The position numbers and the translations under genes were made by a program. DNA of 64,000 nucleotides from Shewanella japonica (GTDB lineage Bacteria > Pseudomonadota > Gammaproteobacteria > Enterobacterales > Shewanellaceae): positions 1,099,001 to 1,163,000 of the forward strand of contig NZ_CP020472.1 of assembly GCF_002075795.1 (NCBI RefSeq), given 5' to 3'. Below the pieces are notes generated by a model. That model was not told the DNA's origin and ran no database searches. It saw nothing but the letters and a program-made list of their open reading frames with translations. Below, piece by piece: positions 62,963-64,000 of this stretch; positions within the stretch are counted from its first letter, which is position 1; the number at the start of each line of letters is the position of its first letter.

Positions 62963-63721
62963 ATGGCAACGTGGGTTTTACTGCGAGGGTTAATGCGAGA
63001 TAGTCGTCATTGGTATGGCTTTGATACGCAATTACGTCAAGCGGGCATTAATTTGCTGACACCTGATGCCACTGGCAATGGGGAACTTGCTGATAGAAAT
63101 AGTCCGTTAAATATCCGAGATTATTGCGATGATATCTGGCACCAAATAGATAAAGGCTTAGCTAAGAACCCAGAATATAGTCGAGAGTTAGTGGTCGTTG
63201 GCGTGTCGATGGGGGGCATGATCGCATTAGAAATGGCAAGACAACGTCACAAACAAGTACGTCATGCTGTATTGATTAATTCAAGTGCAGCTAACTTATC
63301 TCCTTGGTTTCAGCGCTTTCAGTTAATGCCATTAGTGAATGCTATTTGGCATCGCCATAAAGCAAAAGAGTTAAGTTTTGTAGAATCCTGCGTGCTTAAC
63401 TACACCACAGTCACTAAAGCCCATGATGAAAAAGTCATTAAAGATTGGGGAAACATGCGTAGTCAATTACATACCCGTATACTTAATGGCGCAAGGCAGA
63501 TATATGCAGCTGCTCGTTACCAGTGTTCTTGGTTTGGTCACTGTAAAGTGAGTATTATTGTGGCGAATCAAGATAAGTTAGCTAACCCTAAATGTAGTGA
63601 AGCATTAGCCAAATTTTATCACACTGAATTGTTGCGTGTAGATCACTGCGGCCATGACGCAAGCCTAGATCAGCCTGAACAAATACAACAGCTTATTGAA
63701 ATGGCGTTATCAAGGTCTTGA
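62963..63721 (+). CDS. Alpha/beta hydrolase
   Basis: A 252-residue protein with GAGG before ATG 62963. The nucleophile elbow is GVSMGG with Ser82; the acid is Asp in ANQDKLANP and the base His in DHCGHDASLD near residue 230. It begins with the oxyanion strand WVLLRGLMRD. The fold and length fit an esterase or lipase of the general alpha/beta hydrolase group; no specific substrate is evident. It follows the M14 gene. Confidence 0.9.
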   Translation: MATWVLLRGLMRDSRHWYGFDTQLRQAGINLLTPDATGNGELADRNSPLNIRDYCDDIWHQIDKGLAKNPEYSRELVVVGVSMGGMIALEMARQRHKQVRHAVLINSSAANLSPWFQRFQLMPLVNAIWHRHKAKELSFVESCVLNYTTVTKAHDEKVIKDWGNMRSQLHTRILNGARQIYAAARYQCSWFGHCKVSIIVANQDKLANPKCSEALAKFYHTELLRVDHCGHDASLDQPEQIQQLIEMALSRS

Positions 63722-63860
63722 TTTATGCTTTAGCGTTAATTGAGTCAACCTTGCTTGAGGTCACTGCTTTTGCTTATTACTGATTGCTGTGTGCTAGATA
63801 ACGTTAAATTAATCAAAACACAGTATAATCAAAGCTAGGTTATGTTGATTGGAAGATGAT

Positions 63861-64000
63861 GTGCTGACAAAAATACTAGTCACGTTATTAGTTATAGCGG
63901 GGGCTTTTGCCTATATTCGCAGTGGTCGAGGCACTAAAGTGAGCAACAATGATAAGTTGCTGGCAGGTGAAAATTCACCTTTTTTCAGCCGTGTTGTTAT
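63861..64000 (+). CDS. N-terminal part of an unknown membrane-anchored protein, runs off the right edge
   Basis: GTG 63861 is five bases after GGAAG and opens a frame to the window end (46 codons visible). The start LTKILVTLLVIAGAFAYIRSG is a membrane anchor or signal; KVSNNDKLLAGENSPFFSRVV follows. The rest is beyond the window and no family can be named. Confidence 0.6.
   Translation, partial: MLTKILVTLLVIAGAFAYIRSGRGTKVSNNDKLLAGENSPFFSRVV

Noticed and set aside
1..64000. CRISPR arrays, tRNA or rRNA genes, transposases, integrases, prophage
   Set aside because: None seen on reading both strands; the tandem repeats found are short, unspaced and not array-like.

Overview
The window looks like chromosomal DNA of a marine gammaproteobacterium, most probably Shewanella or a close relative. 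This is judged from moderate-to-low G+C, MshA-like prepilins, a PL7 alginate lyase with an alginate-export-type porin, acuR-acuI, an aspartate decarboxylase/antiporter pair, several LysR regulators and proteins with both GGDEF and EAL domains. I see no rRNA, tRNA, CRISPR array, transposase, integrase or phage genes. Gene order looks like ordinary chromosome with many single-gene or short transcription units, often closed by bidirectional hairpin terminators.

Layout. 1-9 kb: a partial secreted carboxylesterase-like lipoprotein whose nucleophile serine is glycine, an unrecognised outer-membrane beta-barrel, two patatin-type lipases, an NfsB-like nitroreductase and an ammonium transporter. 9-19 kb: an orphan prepilin, acuR-acuI (acryloyl-CoA reductase and its repressor, with matching operators before both genes), an M13 peptidase, an orphan TonB, a LysR/aldo-keto reductase divergent pair and a secreted GH13 amylase. 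19-30 kb: a small PA3496-family gene, a lipoprotein of unknown function, a radical SAM protein, an SDR, a second and third orphan prepilin, a BOF-fold periplasmic protein, a YHYH-domain lipoprotein with a partner, a porin-like barrel and a NUDIX hydrolase. 30-41 kb: an alginate-export-type porin, pdxY, asdA-aspT (aspartate decarboxylation coupled to aspartate/alanine exchange), a LysR gene, and an aaeXAB-like efflux operon. 41-50 kb: an alpha/beta-hydrolase-like protein, a glycine-zipper protein, a LysR gene divergent from an SbtA-type bicarbonate permease operon, and a tight operon of TonB-dependent receptor, YfiR and a CHASE8-like/HAMP/GGDEF/EAL protein. 50-64 kb: a PL7 alginate lyase, a CstA-type transporter, a DUF1353 protein, a second GGDEF/EAL protein, a RegB/RegA redox two-component pair, LysR, a PACE efflux protein, an M14 peptidase, an alpha/beta hydrolase and the start of an unknown gene.

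Genes that probably work together: PdxY makes PLP and AsdA uses it. AspT exchanges aspartate for the alanine AsdA forms, which can build a proton gradient. PL7 lyase, porin and TonB-dependent receptors fit brown-algal polysaccharide use. YfiR and the GGDEF/EAL protein fit periplasmic control of c-di-GMP.

The least expected signals are in non-coding DNA. A 20-bp near-palindromic motif (best form GAGGGTTTGATCCTTCATAT) occurs upstream of five transcription units, including aspT and the LysR/aaeXAB divergent region. Short tandem duplications of 12-20 bp occur at nine loci, four of which contain a stop codon. A folded leader precedes the second prepilin.
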